Notes under the pieces: model-generated
The model's database searches: none
What the model was told of the DNA's origin: nothing
Seen by the model: the letters and a program-made list of their open reading frames with translations, nothing else
Assembly (NCBI GenBank): GCA_902581925.1
Contig: CACHQB010000001.1
Coordinates: 1-64,000 of the forward strand
Reading direction: 5' to 3'
Source: an uncultured Pelagibacteraceae bacterium
Lineage (GTDB): Bacteria > Pseudomonadota > Alphaproteobacteria > Pelagibacterales > Pelagibacteraceae
DNA: 64,000 nucleotides
Translations under genes and position numbers: made by a program
Part shown: positions 18,392 through 28,570 of the stretch, piece by piece
Layout of the letters: every line of letters starts with the position of its first letter
How positions within the stretch are numbered: the stretch's first letter is position 1

Positions 18392-18600
18392 AAAAAACTC
18401 CCTCTTCGTTAGTTTTTATTTTAGTTTATATAAACTAGACTTAAGTTACCCTAAGCCAATGACGCGGTTAATAGCAAATTAAATTAGATAAATGAAGACT
18501 TAATTGCGACTAATTCTCATTGATTTTACTTAATTTTTAAAATTAAATACAATTTATAAGTTAAAAATCAAAAAAAATAAGGAATTCGAATCATTTTTTT

Positions 18601-20502
18601 ATGTCTTCTAAGTTTAATCAAATTTACGAAAATTCTATAAAAAATCCTGAAAAGTTTTGGCAAGAGGCCTCTAAAGATATCTTTTGGTTTAAAAAACCAA
18701 CCAAAATTTTAAATAAATCTAACCCGCCTTTCTATAAATGGTTCGAGGATGGGGTTACAAACACATGCTATAACGCTTTAGACATTCACATTGACCAAGG
18801 AAGAGGTCAAAAAACAGCTTTAATCTATGATAGTCCTATCACTGGTAACAAAAGTCAGTTCACTTATGAAGAATTAAGGTCAAAAGTTTCTAAATTTGCT
18901 GGGGCATTGAAAGCTCAAGGAGCTAATAAAGGAGACCGGGTGATCATTTATATGCCAATGATCCCAGAAGCAGTGGTTGCTATGCTTGCTTGTGCAAGAA
19001 TTGGTGCAATTCACTCTGTTGTTTTTGGTGGATTTGCCTCAAATGAGCTTGCAAGTAGAATAGATGACAGTAAAGCAAAAATATTAGTAACTGCATCATG
19101 TGGTTTTGAGCCCGGAAGAACAGTTGAGTACAAACCTCTTGTTGATGAAGCTATTAAAATAGCCAATCACAAAATTGAAAAGATGATTTTGTTTCAAAGA
19201 CCTGGTCATGAAGTTAAATTAAATAATCCAAATGAAGTCAGCTGGGAAGAGGTTACCTCTAATGCTAAAGATGCTGACTGTGTTGAGATGAATTCCAATG
19301 AGTTTGCCTATATTTTATATACATCAGGTACGACTGGAACCCCCAAAGGTATAGTAAGAGACGTTGGAGGTCACATTGTTGCTCTCAAATGGACTATGAA
19401 AAATATCTACAACATAGATACAGATGATATTTGGTGGTCCGCTAGTGATATTGGTTGGATTGTTGGACACTCTTATATTGTCTACGCTCCTTTATTCAAA
19501 GGATGCACCACAGTTTTATTTGAAGGTAAACCAGTAGGAACTCCAGATGCAGGAACTTTTTGGAAAATCATCTCTAATTATAAAGTAAAATCTCTTTTTA
19601 CAGCTCCAACAGCTTTTAGAGCAATTAAAAAAGAAGATCCTGAAGGTAAATTTTTCTCAAAATATGATTTAAGTAGTTTTGAAAGCTTGTTCCTTGCTGG
19701 AGAAAGAGCTGATCCAGATACTATAAAGTGGGCTGAAAATTTACTTAAAGTTCCAGTGATCGATCATTGGTGGCAAACAGAGACTAGCTGGGCAATTAGC
19801 TCAAATTGCACTGGAATAGAAATGATGGAAACAAAATATGGTTCAGCATGCAAAGCTGTCCCTGGATATGATGTAAAAATTATCAAACCAGATCAGTCTC
19901 TAGCAAAACCTAATGAAATGGGAGACATTGTTGTAAAGCTCCCTTTGCCTCCAGGAACATTCCCAACATTGTGGAATGCAGATCTAAGATATAAAGAAAA
20001 CTATATGTCCAATTATCAGGGCTACTATCAAACATATGATGCAGGTCACATCGATGATGATGGTTATATTTGGATTATGTCTAGAACGGATGACATTATT
20101 AATGTAGCAGGTCATAGATTATCAACTGGTGCCATAGAAGAAGTATTGTCAGAACATCAATCTGTTGCTGAATGTGCGGTACTTGGAATTGCAGATAAAT
20201 TAAAAGGTCAATTACCTATTGGATTAGTAGTTTTAAAATCAGGTGTTGATAAAGATAATGAAACTATATCTAATGAATGTGTACAAATGGTAAGAGATAA
20301 AATAGGCCCAGTTGCTGCATTTAAAGTAGTCATTGTTATTAAAAGATTACCAAAAACAAGATCGGGTAAAATTTTAAGAGGAACAATTAGAAAAATTGCA
20401 GATAATGTGGAATATAAAGTGCCCCCTACGATTGATGATCCAGCAATATTAAATGAAATAAAAGAAGATTTAATACAACACAAAATTTTAAATAATGGTT
20501 AA
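18601..20502 (+). CDS. prpE: Propionyl-CoA synthetase / acyl-CoA synthetase
   Basis: YILYTSGTTGTPKGIVRDVGGH, WWQTETSW, SRTDDIINVAGHRLSTGAIEE, KTRSGKILRGTIRKIAD. Confidence 0.88.
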   Translation: MSSKFNQIYENSIKNPEKFWQEASKDIFWFKKPTKILNKSNPPFYKWFEDGVTNTCYNALDIHIDQGRGQKTALIYDSPITGNKSQFTYEELRSKVSKFAGALKAQGANKGDRVIIYMPMIPEAVVAMLACARIGAIHSVVFGGFASNELASRIDDSKAKILVTASCGFEPGRTVEYKPLVDEAIKIANHKIEKMILFQRPGHEVKLNNPNEVSWEEVTSNAKDADCVEMNSNEFAYILYTSGTTGTPKGIVRDVGGHIVALKWTMKNIYNIDTDDIWWSASDIGWIVGHSYIVYAPLFKGCTTVLFEGKPVGTPDAGTFWKIISNYKVKSLFTAPTAFRAIKKEDPEGKFFSKYDLSSFESLFLAGERADPDTIKWAENLLKVPVIDHWWQTETSWAISSNCTGIEMMETKYGSACKAVPGYDVKIIKPDQSLAKPNEMGDIVVKLPLPPGTFPTLWNADLRYKENYMSNYQGYYQTYDAGHIDDDGYIWIMSRTDDIINVAGHRLSTGAIEEVLSEHQSVAECAVLGIADKLKGQLPIGLVVLKSGVDKDNETISNECVQMVRDKIGPVAAFKVVIVIKRLPKTRSGKILRGTIRKIADNVEYKVPPTIDDPAILNEIKEDLIQHKILNNG

Positions 20503-20827
20503 AACATATTTTTTTCTCGCAGGTGCAGTATTTTTTGAAGTTGCTGGCACAATGTTATTACCTATAACTCAAAATTTTACAAAACTAATTCCAACAACTG
20601 CTCTTGCTTTTTTTTATCTTTGTGCTTTCTATCTTTTAACTTTTGTAGCAGATAAGATTCCTATCGCTATCATGTATGCAACATGGAGTGGTCTTGGAAT
20701 TTTTACAATTGCAATTCTTGGGTATATATTCTTCAAACAAACTTTAGCTTGGCAAGCAATATTAGGATTATTTTTAATTGTAATTGGTGTGATACTTGTA
20801 AATAGTTTTACCGGAAGGCTTAGCTAA
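20495..20827 (+). CDS. Small multidrug resistance (SMR) family transporter
   Basis: Four TM segments; AIMYATWSGLGIFTIAILGYIFFKQTLAWQAILGLFLIVIGVILVN. Confidence 0.9.
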   Translation: MVKTYFFLAGAVFFEVAGTMLLPITQNFTKLIPTTALAFFYLCAFYLLTFVADKIPIAIMYATWSGLGIFTIAILGYIFFKQTLAWQAILGLFLIVIGVILVNSFTGRLS

Positions 20828-22127
20828 ACTTCAAAGGTGTTCCTTCAGGATCACCTAAAATTTTCCCATCCTGCATTTTAATTTTTCCCGCAATAATCGT
20901 ATGGGTAGGTGTTCCTTTAAATTTAAATCCATTAAATGGTGACCATTTACACTTACTCTCAATATTTTCATTCTTAATTTCAATAGTTTTATTCATATCT
21001 ACAATAGTAAAATCAGCATCATAACCCTCTTTGATAAATCCTTTATTTTTAATTCCAAAAATTTTCACTGGATTTTCACAAACAAAGTTCATCAATTGAT
21101 TAAGAGATAATTTTTCATCATTAATATGATTTAACATTACAGACATTAAAGTTTGAACTCCTGGCATTCCTGAGGGAGTATTTGGATATACTTTATCTTT
21201 ATTTTCTTTTAAATGAGGAGCATGATCAGATCCAATAGTATCATTAAAATTATTTCTCACTCCATACCATAATCTGTCATAATGAGACTTGTCTCTTAAA
21301 GGTGGGTTCATCTGAGCGTAAGTTCCAAGTTTGTCATAACAATCTGGAGCATAAAGGGTTAGATGCTGTGGAGTTATTTCAAATGTAATATTTCCTTTGT
21401 GCTGAGATAAAAAGTCTATTTCCTCTTTCGTAGTAATATGAAGTACATGAGCTTTTTTATTATGCTTTTCTGCAATTCGCACAATTCGTCTTGTAGATGC
21501 TATTGCACATTCTGCACTCCTCCATATCGGATGAGTATGAACATCGCCCTCTTTTATCAATTTCTTATTAACTTTTAATATTGCCTCGTCTTCAGAATGA
21601 ACCGCTACGACTTTTGAAGCATTTTGAAATACCTTGTCTATATCATCCTCTTCAGCGACTAATAAATTGCCAGTCGATGATCCTGCAAAAAGTTTAATTC
21701 CACAACAACCTTCTAAACCCTTAAGACTGGCTAAATCATCTGCATTGTCTGCTGTTGCCCCAAAATAAAAAGCGTAATTGCAATACATTCTATTTTTAGC
21801 GAGATCTAATTTCTTTTGAAACTCTTTCATATTTGAAGTTGGCGGATTGGTATTTGGCATTTCAAATACACTGGTTATTCCACCTGCAATTGCTGCTCTA
21901 CTTCCTGAATGAAGATCCTCTGTATCCGTTGATCCTGGTTCTCTAAAATGTGTTTGGGTATCTATGCAACCAGGCAATACTGTATTGCCTTCAGCATTAA
22001 TTGTCTCTTTTGCTTGATCTGAAATTTGTCCAATCTGTTGAATTTTTCCATCTTTTATAGCTACATCAACATCTTTTAACTCTCCATCGATGTAACATTG
22101 TCCGTTTTTAATTATAAGATCTAACAT
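20820..22127 (-). CDS. pyrC: Dihydroorotase (type I amidohydrolase)
   Basis: DTQTHFREPGSTDTEDLHSGSRAAIAGGITSVFEMPNTNP; GSDHAPHLKENK; SGMPGVQTLMSVML. Confidence 0.85.
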   Translation of the reverse strand: MLDLIIKNGQCYIDGELKDVDVAIKDGKIQQIGQISDQAKETINAEGNTVLPGCIDTQTHFREPGSTDTEDLHSGSRAAIAGGITSVFEMPNTNPPTSNMKEFQKKLDLAKNRMYCNYAFYFGATADNADDLASLKGLEGCCGIKLFAGSSTGNLLVAEEDDIDKVFQNASKVVAVHSEDEAILKVNKKLIKEGDVHTHPIWRSAECAIASTRRIVRIAEKHNKKAHVLHITTKEEIDFLSQHKGNITFEITPQHLTLYAPDCYDKLGTYAQMNPPLRDKSHYDRLWYGVRNNFNDTIGSDHAPHLKENKDKVYPNTPSGMPGVQTLMSVMLNHINDEKLSLNQLMNFVCENPVKIFGIKNKGFIKEGYDADFTIVDMNKTIEIKNENIESKCKWSPFNGFKFKGTPTHTIIAGKIKMQDGKILGDPEGTPLKFS

Positions 22128-22170
22128 TTTGAGAAATTGTTATTATATTACATTCTATAATTAATCAATT

Positions 22171-23061
22171 ATGAATATTAAAAACGTATACATTTTAGAT
22201 GACAGAGCAATTCTTTATATTAATGGAGAAGATGCAAAAGAATTTCTTCAAAATCTTATCACTAACGATATAAACAAAGTAAACAATGTAAATAGTTGTT
22301 TCAGTTCGTTACTTACACCTCAGGGTAAATTTTTATATGAATTTATAATTGTAAAACATAAGTCTGGATATCTTTTGGATTGTGAAAAACCTCAGGCAGA
22401 TGAGTTGTTAAAACAATTGTCCTTATATAAACTAAGATCAAAAGTTGAAATTCATAATTTAAGTAATGAATTCGTTGTAGCAGCATTTTCTCATAAAAAA
22501 TTCTTAACTTTTGATGAAGCAAAAGATCAACCTGGATTTACAATTAAATATAGAGAAGATCCAATATTTTTAGATCCAAGAAATAAAGAATTGGGTGCTA
22601 GATTAATTATTAATTTAGAAAAACTTTATTTATCTTTAAAAAAACTAGGTCTTCATGATGCTGCTCTTAAAGAGTATCATTCATTAAGTCATAGGCTTGG
22701 AATAGTTCCAAAAAATTTAAATAAATTGAAAGATAAATTGTTTGGTATTGAATGTAATTTTGAAGAATTAAATGGAATTGATTTCAAAAAAGGCTGTTAT
22801 GTTGGCCAAGAAAATACAGCGAGAATTAAATTAAAGAACAAGCTTTCAAAAAGATTGTTTCCAATAAATGTGATTAATGGAAAACTATATGAAGGCGAAA
22901 GTATTTATAATAATGAAATTGAAATAGGTAAAGTTTTAATTGATAGCGATTACCCTTTTGCTTTAATTAAATACTTAAACGAAAACTTTGATGAAAAAGC
23001 AAATTTTAAAACTAAAGAAGCTTCAATAAACATCAATAAACCTGATTGGATTAAAAACTAA
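22171..23061 (+). CDS. ygfZ: YgfZ/CAF17-like folate-binding Fe-S maturation protein
   Basis: KGCYVGQENTARIK motif and GcvT-like N-terminus. Confidence 0.85.
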   Translation: MNIKNVYILDDRAILYINGEDAKEFLQNLITNDINKVNNVNSCFSSLLTPQGKFLYEFIIVKHKSGYLLDCEKPQADELLKQLSLYKLRSKVEIHNLSNEFVVAAFSHKKFLTFDEAKDQPGFTIKYREDPIFLDPRNKELGARLIINLEKLYLSLKKLGLHDAALKEYHSLSHRLGIVPKNLNKLKDKLFGIECNFEELNGIDFKKGCYVGQENTARIKLKNKLSKRLFPINVINGKLYEGESIYNNEIEIGKVLIDSDYPFALIKYLNENFDEKANFKTKEASININKPDWIKN

Positions 23062-23066
23062 TTTTC

Positions 23067-23228
23067 TTATTTAAATAAATAAACAATCAATAAAATTATA
23101 AAAACTACAATAATCCAAATACTGAGATTTTTAAGAAATTGCTTTAATTTAAAATTTGATTGTAAAAAACTTGGAAGAACTAAAAGCAAAACCCCTACCA
23201 TAAATATCACTGAAAGTAATTTATCCAT
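23067..23228 (-). CDS. Candidate 53-aa small membrane protein
   Basis: Read by eye: MDKLLSVIFMVGVLLLVLPSFLQSNFKLKQFLKNLSIWIIVVFIILLIVYLFK*; two hydrophobic segments. Confidence 0.5.
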   Translation of the reverse strand: MDKLLSVIFMVGVLLLVLPSFLQSNFKLKQFLKNLSIWIIVVFIILLIVYLFK

Positions 23229-23254
23229 CAAAAACTCCTATATAAAATCTGCTT

Positions 23255-23340
23255 TGGTGCGGTCGGAGAGACTCGAACTCTCATGGACTATGTCCACACG
23301 GCCCTCAACCGTGCCTGTCTACCAATTTCAGCACGACCGC
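23255..23340 (-). tRNA. tRNA-Leu (anticodon GAG), CCA encoded
   Basis: GCGGTCGTGCTGAAATTGGTAGACAGGCACGGTTGAGGGCCGTG...GAGTTCGAGTCTCTCCGACCGCACCA. Confidence 0.95.
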
Positions 23341-23380
23341 GATATGTCCCATAATAAATGAATGACAATTATGAAGCAAA

Positions 23381-24385
23381 TTGGTAAAAAACCTTATGGA
23401 ATTTACACAAGAAGTGCGTAAAGCAACAGATCCTATTTATCAAAAAATTTCTAAGGTTATGCCTGAAATTGAATGGTCAGTGCATGCTCCTTATATTCAT
23501 AAAATTAATAAATTAAAAAAAGAAAAAAATGCTGTAATTCTAGCCCACAATTATCAAACTCCAGAAATTTATCATGGTGTTGCAGATTTCTCTGCTGACT
23601 CACTTGCATTAGCAATTGAAGCCTCAAAAACTTCAGCTGATATTATTTTGATGGCTGGAGTTCATTTTATGGCAGAGACCGCAAAATTAATGAGCCCTAA
23701 TAAAAAAGTTATTCTACCAGATATGGATGCTGGCTGTTCTTTATCGTCATCAATTACAGGTAAAGACGTTAGATTATTAAAAGAGAAATATCCCGGAGTT
23801 CCAGTTGTTTCCTATGTGAATACCTCAGCAGAAGTTAAAGCAGAAACAGATGTTTGTTGTACATCTGCTAATGCCGTGAAAATAGTTAAATCACTTGGTG
23901 TAAAACGAGTAATATTTTTGCCTGATGATTATTTAGCTAAATATGTTGCTTCTCAAACTGATGTTGAAATTATTTCTTGGAAAGGAATCTGCATTGTTCA
24001 TGATCAGTTTAACAAAAAAGAAATAGAGGATATAAGAAAAAATAATCCAGGAATTAAAATTATTGCACATCCAGAATGTCCTCCTGATGTGATTAAAGCA
24101 AGTGATTTTGCAGGATCAACTTCTGGAATGATTAAATATGTAAAAGATAATCAACCAAAAAAAGTAATGATGGTTACTGAGTGCTCAATGAGTGACAATA
24201 TCCAGATAGAAAATCCAAATGTAGACTTTGTTAAACCATGTAATATGTGCCCTCACATGAAAAAAATTACACTTCCAAAGATATTAGATTGTTTAGAAAA
24301 TGAGACTGGTGAAATTATCATGGACAAAGAAACGATTGATAAAGCCAGAATATCTGTAGAAAGAATGGCAGCCATTGGCAGATAA
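23381..24385 (+). CDS. nadA: Quinolinate synthase A
   Basis: AVILAHNYQTPEIYHGVADFSADSLALA; PDMDAGCSL; HPECPPDV; PCNMCPHMKKITL. True start may be the in-frame ATG at 23396. Confidence 0.96.
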   Translation: MVKNLMEFTQEVRKATDPIYQKISKVMPEIEWSVHAPYIHKINKLKKEKNAVILAHNYQTPEIYHGVADFSADSLALAIEASKTSADIILMAGVHFMAETAKLMSPNKKVILPDMDAGCSLSSSITGKDVRLLKEKYPGVPVVSYVNTSAEVKAETDVCCTSANAVKIVKSLGVKRVIFLPDDYLAKYVASQTDVEIISWKGICIVHDQFNKKEIEDIRKNNPGIKIIAHPECPPDVIKASDFAGSTSGMIKYVKDNQPKKVMMVTECSMSDNIQIENPNVDFVKPCNMCPHMKKITLPKILDCLENETGEIIMDKETIDKARISVERMAAIGR

Positions 24386-24389
24386 TTAA

Positions 24390-25223
24390 GTGTCAAAAAT
24401 AAAACTAAGCAAAGAATTTATCAAAAGTACTGTTAAGCTAGCATTGAATGAAGATCTTTATCCTTCTGGAGATATTACTTCAAGTTTAATTAATAATGAT
24501 AATATTGTTACTGTTAAATTAATTTCAAATCAAAAAGCGATTGTTGGAGGGTTGTTATTTGCTAAACAAACCTTTGCATTAATTGATAATAGAATAAAAT
24601 TTGTTACTAAAATAAAAGATGGTTCAAGAACTAAAAAAGGATCATTAGTTGCTTTAATAAAGGGTAAAGCAAAAAATATTTTAATTGCTGAGAGAGTTGC
24701 ATTAAATTTTATGTCTCACATTTCTGGAATCGCAACTAAAACAAATGAGTTTGTTCAATTAGTTGGAAATAAAACTAAAATTTGTTGTACAAGAAAAACA
24801 ATCCCAAATTTAAGAGTAATACAAAAGTATGCTGTTAAATTAGGAGGTGGTATAAACCATAGATTTAATTTAAGCGATGAATATTTGATTAAAGATAATC
24901 ATATTGCGAGTTCAGATTTAAAGAGTTTAGTTTTAAAAGCGATTAAAAATAAAAAAGGAAAAAAAATTACTGTTGAAGTTGATACAGTCAATCAACTTAA
25001 ATCTATACTAGGTCTAAAATTTAATACTGTACTTCTAGACAACATGAATATTAGAAACTTAAAAGAAAGTGTGAAAATTGCTAAAAAATATTATGAAACT
25101 GAAGCCTCAGGGAATGTTTCTTTAAAAACCGTTAAAGCCATTGCGTCTACAGGAGTTAATAGAATTTCCGTAGGAAGTATTACTCATAGTGCCCCAGCAA
25201 TTGATTTTAAATTAGAGATTTAA
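24390..25223 (+). CDS. nadC: Nicotinate-nucleotide pyrophosphorylase
   Basis: LNEDLYPSGDITS; ERVALNFMSHISGIATKT; CTRKTIPNLRVIQKYAVKLGGGINHRFNL. GTG start. Confidence 0.96.
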   Translation: MSKIKLSKEFIKSTVKLALNEDLYPSGDITSSLINNDNIVTVKLISNQKAIVGGLLFAKQTFALIDNRIKFVTKIKDGSRTKKGSLVALIKGKAKNILIAERVALNFMSHISGIATKTNEFVQLVGNKTKICCTRKTIPNLRVIQKYAVKLGGGINHRFNLSDEYLIKDNHIASSDLKSLVLKAIKNKKGKKITVEVDTVNQLKSILGLKFNTVLLDNMNIRNLKESVKIAKKYYETEASGNVSLKTVKAIASTGVNRISVGSITHSAPAIDFKLEI

Positions 25224-25591
25224 TTTATAAATTTAGATAGATCTGGTTTAAAATAGTTCGGACCTTTCATAACTTTACCAGACTCATTGTAAATTGGTTT
25301 TCCATTTTCATCTAACTTACTCATGTTGGAGTTTTGAACCTCGTCAAAACATTTATCCAAATCAATTCCGAATGCATGACCTGCCCCATAAGTAACATAT
25401 AGGATATCAGTTAATGCGTCTGCTACCTCTAATAAATCCTTATTATTCATAGCTTCTGTAAGCTCTTCTAATTCCTCTTTAATTAGATCTATTCTTAATT
25501 TATTTATTTTATCACCACTAAATGAAGGTTTAGTTTTAACTTCTTGGCCAAAAGTTTTCATGAAAGTGCCAACTTTACTAAAATTCGACAT
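25220..25591 (-). CDS. MazG-like nucleotide pyrophosphohydrolase family protein
   Basis: RIDLIKEELEELTEAMNNKDLLEVADALTDILYVTYGAGHAFGID (EExxE...D metal-binding motif). Confidence 0.85.
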   Translation of the reverse strand: MSNFSKVGTFMKTFGQEVKTKPSFSGDKINKLRIDLIKEELEELTEAMNNKDLLEVADALTDILYVTYGAGHAFGIDLDKCFDEVQNSNMSKLDENGKPIYNESGKVMKGPNYFKPDLSKFIN

Positions 25592-25650
25592 AATGCTCCT
25601 GTATGTTTATATAAATTTATTGTATGTTAATAATTATTTGTAACTTAGAA

Positions 25651-25676
25651 ATTAATCAATGAAATTAATCAATGAA
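25651..25676. repeat. 13-bp perfect tandem duplication spanning the fumC start codon
   Basis: attaatcaatgaa x2 (25651-25663, 25664-25676). Confidence 0.9.
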
Positions 25677-27060
25677 ATTAAGAAAAGAATTTGACAGTAT
25701 TGGAACTATAAATGTCCCAAATGATAAATATTGGGGTGCATCTACTCAAAGATCAAATAAGTTTTTTAATATAGGTAAAATTTTGGTTAATATTTCAATC
25801 ATTAGATCAATAGCTATTATTAAAAGATCTGCTTCAATAGTACATGCTAAAGATAAATTAATTGATAACAAAATTTCTAAAGCAATAATCAAAGCATCAG
25901 ATGAAGTAATCAAAGGTAAATTAGATGAAAATTTTCCTCTAAAAGTTTGGCAAACAGGTTCTGGAACTCAAACAAATATGAACGTAAATGAAGTTATTGC
26001 TAACAGAGCCATTGAAATATTGGGTGGAAAAAAAGGAACTAAAAAACCTGTTCACCCAAATGATCATGTGAATAAATCTCAATCTACCAACGATGTATTT
26101 CCCACTGCAATGCATATCTCAGTAGCTAAAGAGACTATTAATAAAATGCTGCCAAGCTTAAAAATTTTAGAAAAAGAATTAAAAAAAAAGTCCAATGAAT
26201 TTAAAAATATAGTAAAAATTGGAAGAACTCATTTACAAGATGCAACTCCATTATCTCTGGGACAGGAGTTTTCAGGATATCATTTTCAAGTTAAAAAAAG
26301 TATTGAAAGAATAGAATACGCTTTGAAAGAAATACTATTTCTTGCTCAAGGTGGTACAGCTGTCGGCACTGGAATAAATTCAAAAAAAAATTTCGATAAT
26401 AAAATTGTGAAAGAAATTGCTAAATTTACAAAAATTAAATTCAAACCAGCTCCAAATAAATTTGCTGAGCTTGCGGCTCATGATGCAATTGTAAACTTCT
26501 CTGGAACTCTAAATACTTGTGCGGTTGCATTAATGAAAATATCTAATGATATACGATTTCTAGGATCTGGTCCTCGAGCTGGTTATGGAGAACTAATTTT
26601 ACCTGAAAACGAACCAGGTTCATCAATTATGCCAGGAAAAGTAAATCCAACTCAATGTGAAGCTGTTACAATGGTTTGTGTAAAAGTAATTGGAAACCAT
26701 AATGGAATAACAATGGCAGGATCACATGGACATTTTGAACTAAATGTTTTTAAACCTTTAATTGCTCATAACATTTTACAATCAATTGACTTAATCGCAG
26801 ATAGCACAAAAAATTTTGCTATATATTGTGTTAAAGGAATAAAAGCTAATAAGAAGAAAATACAGGAACATCTAGATAACTCTTTAATGTTAGTAACTGC
26901 GTTAGCCCCACATATTGGATATGATAATGCAGCAAAAATTGCAAAAACTGCTCTAAAAAATAACACAACATTAAAATATGAAACTTTAAAAACAGGATTA
27001 ATTGAAGAGCAAGATTATAATAAAATTGTGGATCCTAAAAAGATGATTTATCCAGCATAG
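25672..27060 (+). CDS. fumC: Fumarate hydratase class II
   Basis: KVWQTGSGTQTNMNVNEVIANRA; NKSQSTNDVFPTAMHI; GSSIMPGKVNPTQCEA. Confidence 0.97.
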   Translation: MKLRKEFDSIGTINVPNDKYWGASTQRSNKFFNIGKILVNISIIRSIAIIKRSASIVHAKDKLIDNKISKAIIKASDEVIKGKLDENFPLKVWQTGSGTQTNMNVNEVIANRAIEILGGKKGTKKPVHPNDHVNKSQSTNDVFPTAMHISVAKETINKMLPSLKILEKELKKKSNEFKNIVKIGRTHLQDATPLSLGQEFSGYHFQVKKSIERIEYALKEILFLAQGGTAVGTGINSKKNFDNKIVKEIAKFTKIKFKPAPNKFAELAAHDAIVNFSGTLNTCAVALMKISNDIRFLGSGPRAGYGELILPENEPGSSIMPGKVNPTQCEAVTMVCVKVIGNHNGITMAGSHGHFELNVFKPLIAHNILQSIDLIADSTKNFAIYCVKGIKANKKKIQEHLDNSLMLVTALAPHIGYDNAAKIAKTALKNNTTLKYETLKTGLIEEQDYNKIVDPKKMIYPA

Positions 27061-28538
27061 CTCTTGATTGCTTCATTCAATAAGTTTTTAAGATAAATTT
27101 TGTTCTGAAAATTTTCTTTTTTTAAAATTAAACTGTTTAAAATTTTATTAACATTTTGATCAAATTTATTATCAATTTTAATGTCTTTTATATCAACAGT
27201 TTTTTCATCAAAATTAAAAGAATAATTAAAATCAACTTTATTAATTTTTTTTCTAAAGTTTTTTGGGGTAATCAAATATTGAAAAATTTTATTATGATCA
27301 ATAATATTTATTTTTAAGTTTCCATCTAAAATCAACTTACCATCTTTAATATAAATCAGACTATTTGATGTTTCAAATATTGCATAATTCTTCAAACTTA
27401 AAATACTATTATCAAGATCAGTTAAACCTTCTTTAATTTTTAAATTTAAAAAAATATTTCTTAAATAGCTAGAGTTTTTAAATTTGTCTGCATTTAGACT
27501 AAATTTAAAGTCAATATTATTGCTATTAAAAATTTCAGTTTTTAAAAGTTGTGAGAAAATTGAGTAAGCACTAATTAAATAAGTATAATTTAGTTCTTTA
27601 GTAGAACCATTAAAATAAGAATAAAAGGGTTGAAAATTTAATTTTCCATTATAAGAAAATTTTGTATCATCTAATTTATCAAAGATTTTAAACTCAAAAA
27701 ATTCTTTGTTAGTTTTATATTCACCCATGCCTTTAACCTTGTTAAGTATAAATTCTGTGGTACCCAATTTAATTTCATCTTCATAAAAGTGTTCACTTTC
27801 AACTTGTAATCTAAATAAATCTATATTTAATTTTGAATACACTTTTTTCTCTAATTGATTATTAAAAAGTTTTAAAGAATAAGGTAAATTAAATATTTTA
27901 TTTTCAGATTTAAAAATATTTTTAAGCTCATTAGTATCATAAAAGTATTCAGCAGATAAAATGTTATTGATAAATAAAACTTCATTTTCAAAGTTTCTGA
28001 AAAAAATATTACTGTTATTTATTTTTAGCTTAGTAGATACAAAATTTTTATTTAAAAGATCTATAAAAAAATTATAGTTTTTTTTATTTAAATTAAAGTT
28101 AGCATCTTCAATAACTATTTCTTTAAAAATCATATTATTTAAAGAAAATAAGTTCTCTAACGATAAATAAATTTTTATTTTTTTAATTTCTGCTAATTTA
28201 GTTTGATTAAAATTTATCGACGAATTTGTGCTTATAAAATGTGGTCTTGGTAAAAATTTATATTTTAACTTTTTCGAAAAATTTACTTCCAGTTGTAAAT
28301 TATTAAAAATATCTTTTTTTAATTCTTTTGAAATATCACTATGATTGTAAATATTTGGTATTGAAAGATAAGATAAAAATAAAATAACTGATGCGACAAT
28401 TGATAAAAATATTTTGTTACTTTTTGCTAAATTAGTTAGATTGCTAATTTTTAACTTGTTTAAATTTTTCTCTAATAGACTATTAATTGAACTATTAATG
28501 TTTTTAAATAATTTTAAGAAAGAATTTGACTTACTCAT
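27048..28538 (-). CDS. AsmA-like membrane-anchored protein
   Basis: Single N-terminal TM then long beta-rich repetitive sequence; likely start is the internal MSKSNSFL rather than the track start at 28694, which would overlap uvrD. Confidence 0.5.
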   Translation of the reverse strand: MSKSNSFLKLFKNINSSINSLLEKNLNKLKISNLTNLAKSNKIFLSIVASVILFLSYLSIPNIYNHSDISKELKKDIFNNLQLEVNFSKKLKYKFLPRPHFISTNSSINFNQTKLAEIKKIKIYLSLENLFSLNNMIFKEIVIEDANFNLNKKNYNFFIDLLNKNFVSTKLKINNSNIFFRNFENEVLFINNILSAEYFYDTNELKNIFKSENKIFNLPYSLKLFNNQLEKKVYSKLNIDLFRLQVESEHFYEDEIKLGTTEFILNKVKGMGEYKTNKEFFEFKIFDKLDDTKFSYNGKLNFQPFYSYFNGSTKELNYTYLISAYSIFSQLLKTEIFNSNNIDFKFSLNADKFKNSSYLRNIFLNLKIKEGLTDLDNSILSLKNYAIFETSNSLIYIKDGKLILDGNLKINIIDHNKIFQYLITPKNFRKKINKVDFNYSFNFDEKTVDIKDIKIDNKFDQNVNKILNSLILKKENFQNKIYLKNLLNEAIKSYAG

Positions 28539-28570
28539 TTTGAGTGACAAGTTATAAAGCATTATAAAAA

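Noticed and set aside
18153-18482. Plus-strand 109-aa ORF
   Set aside because: Antisense to proteorhodopsin; sequence looks like a shadow frame.
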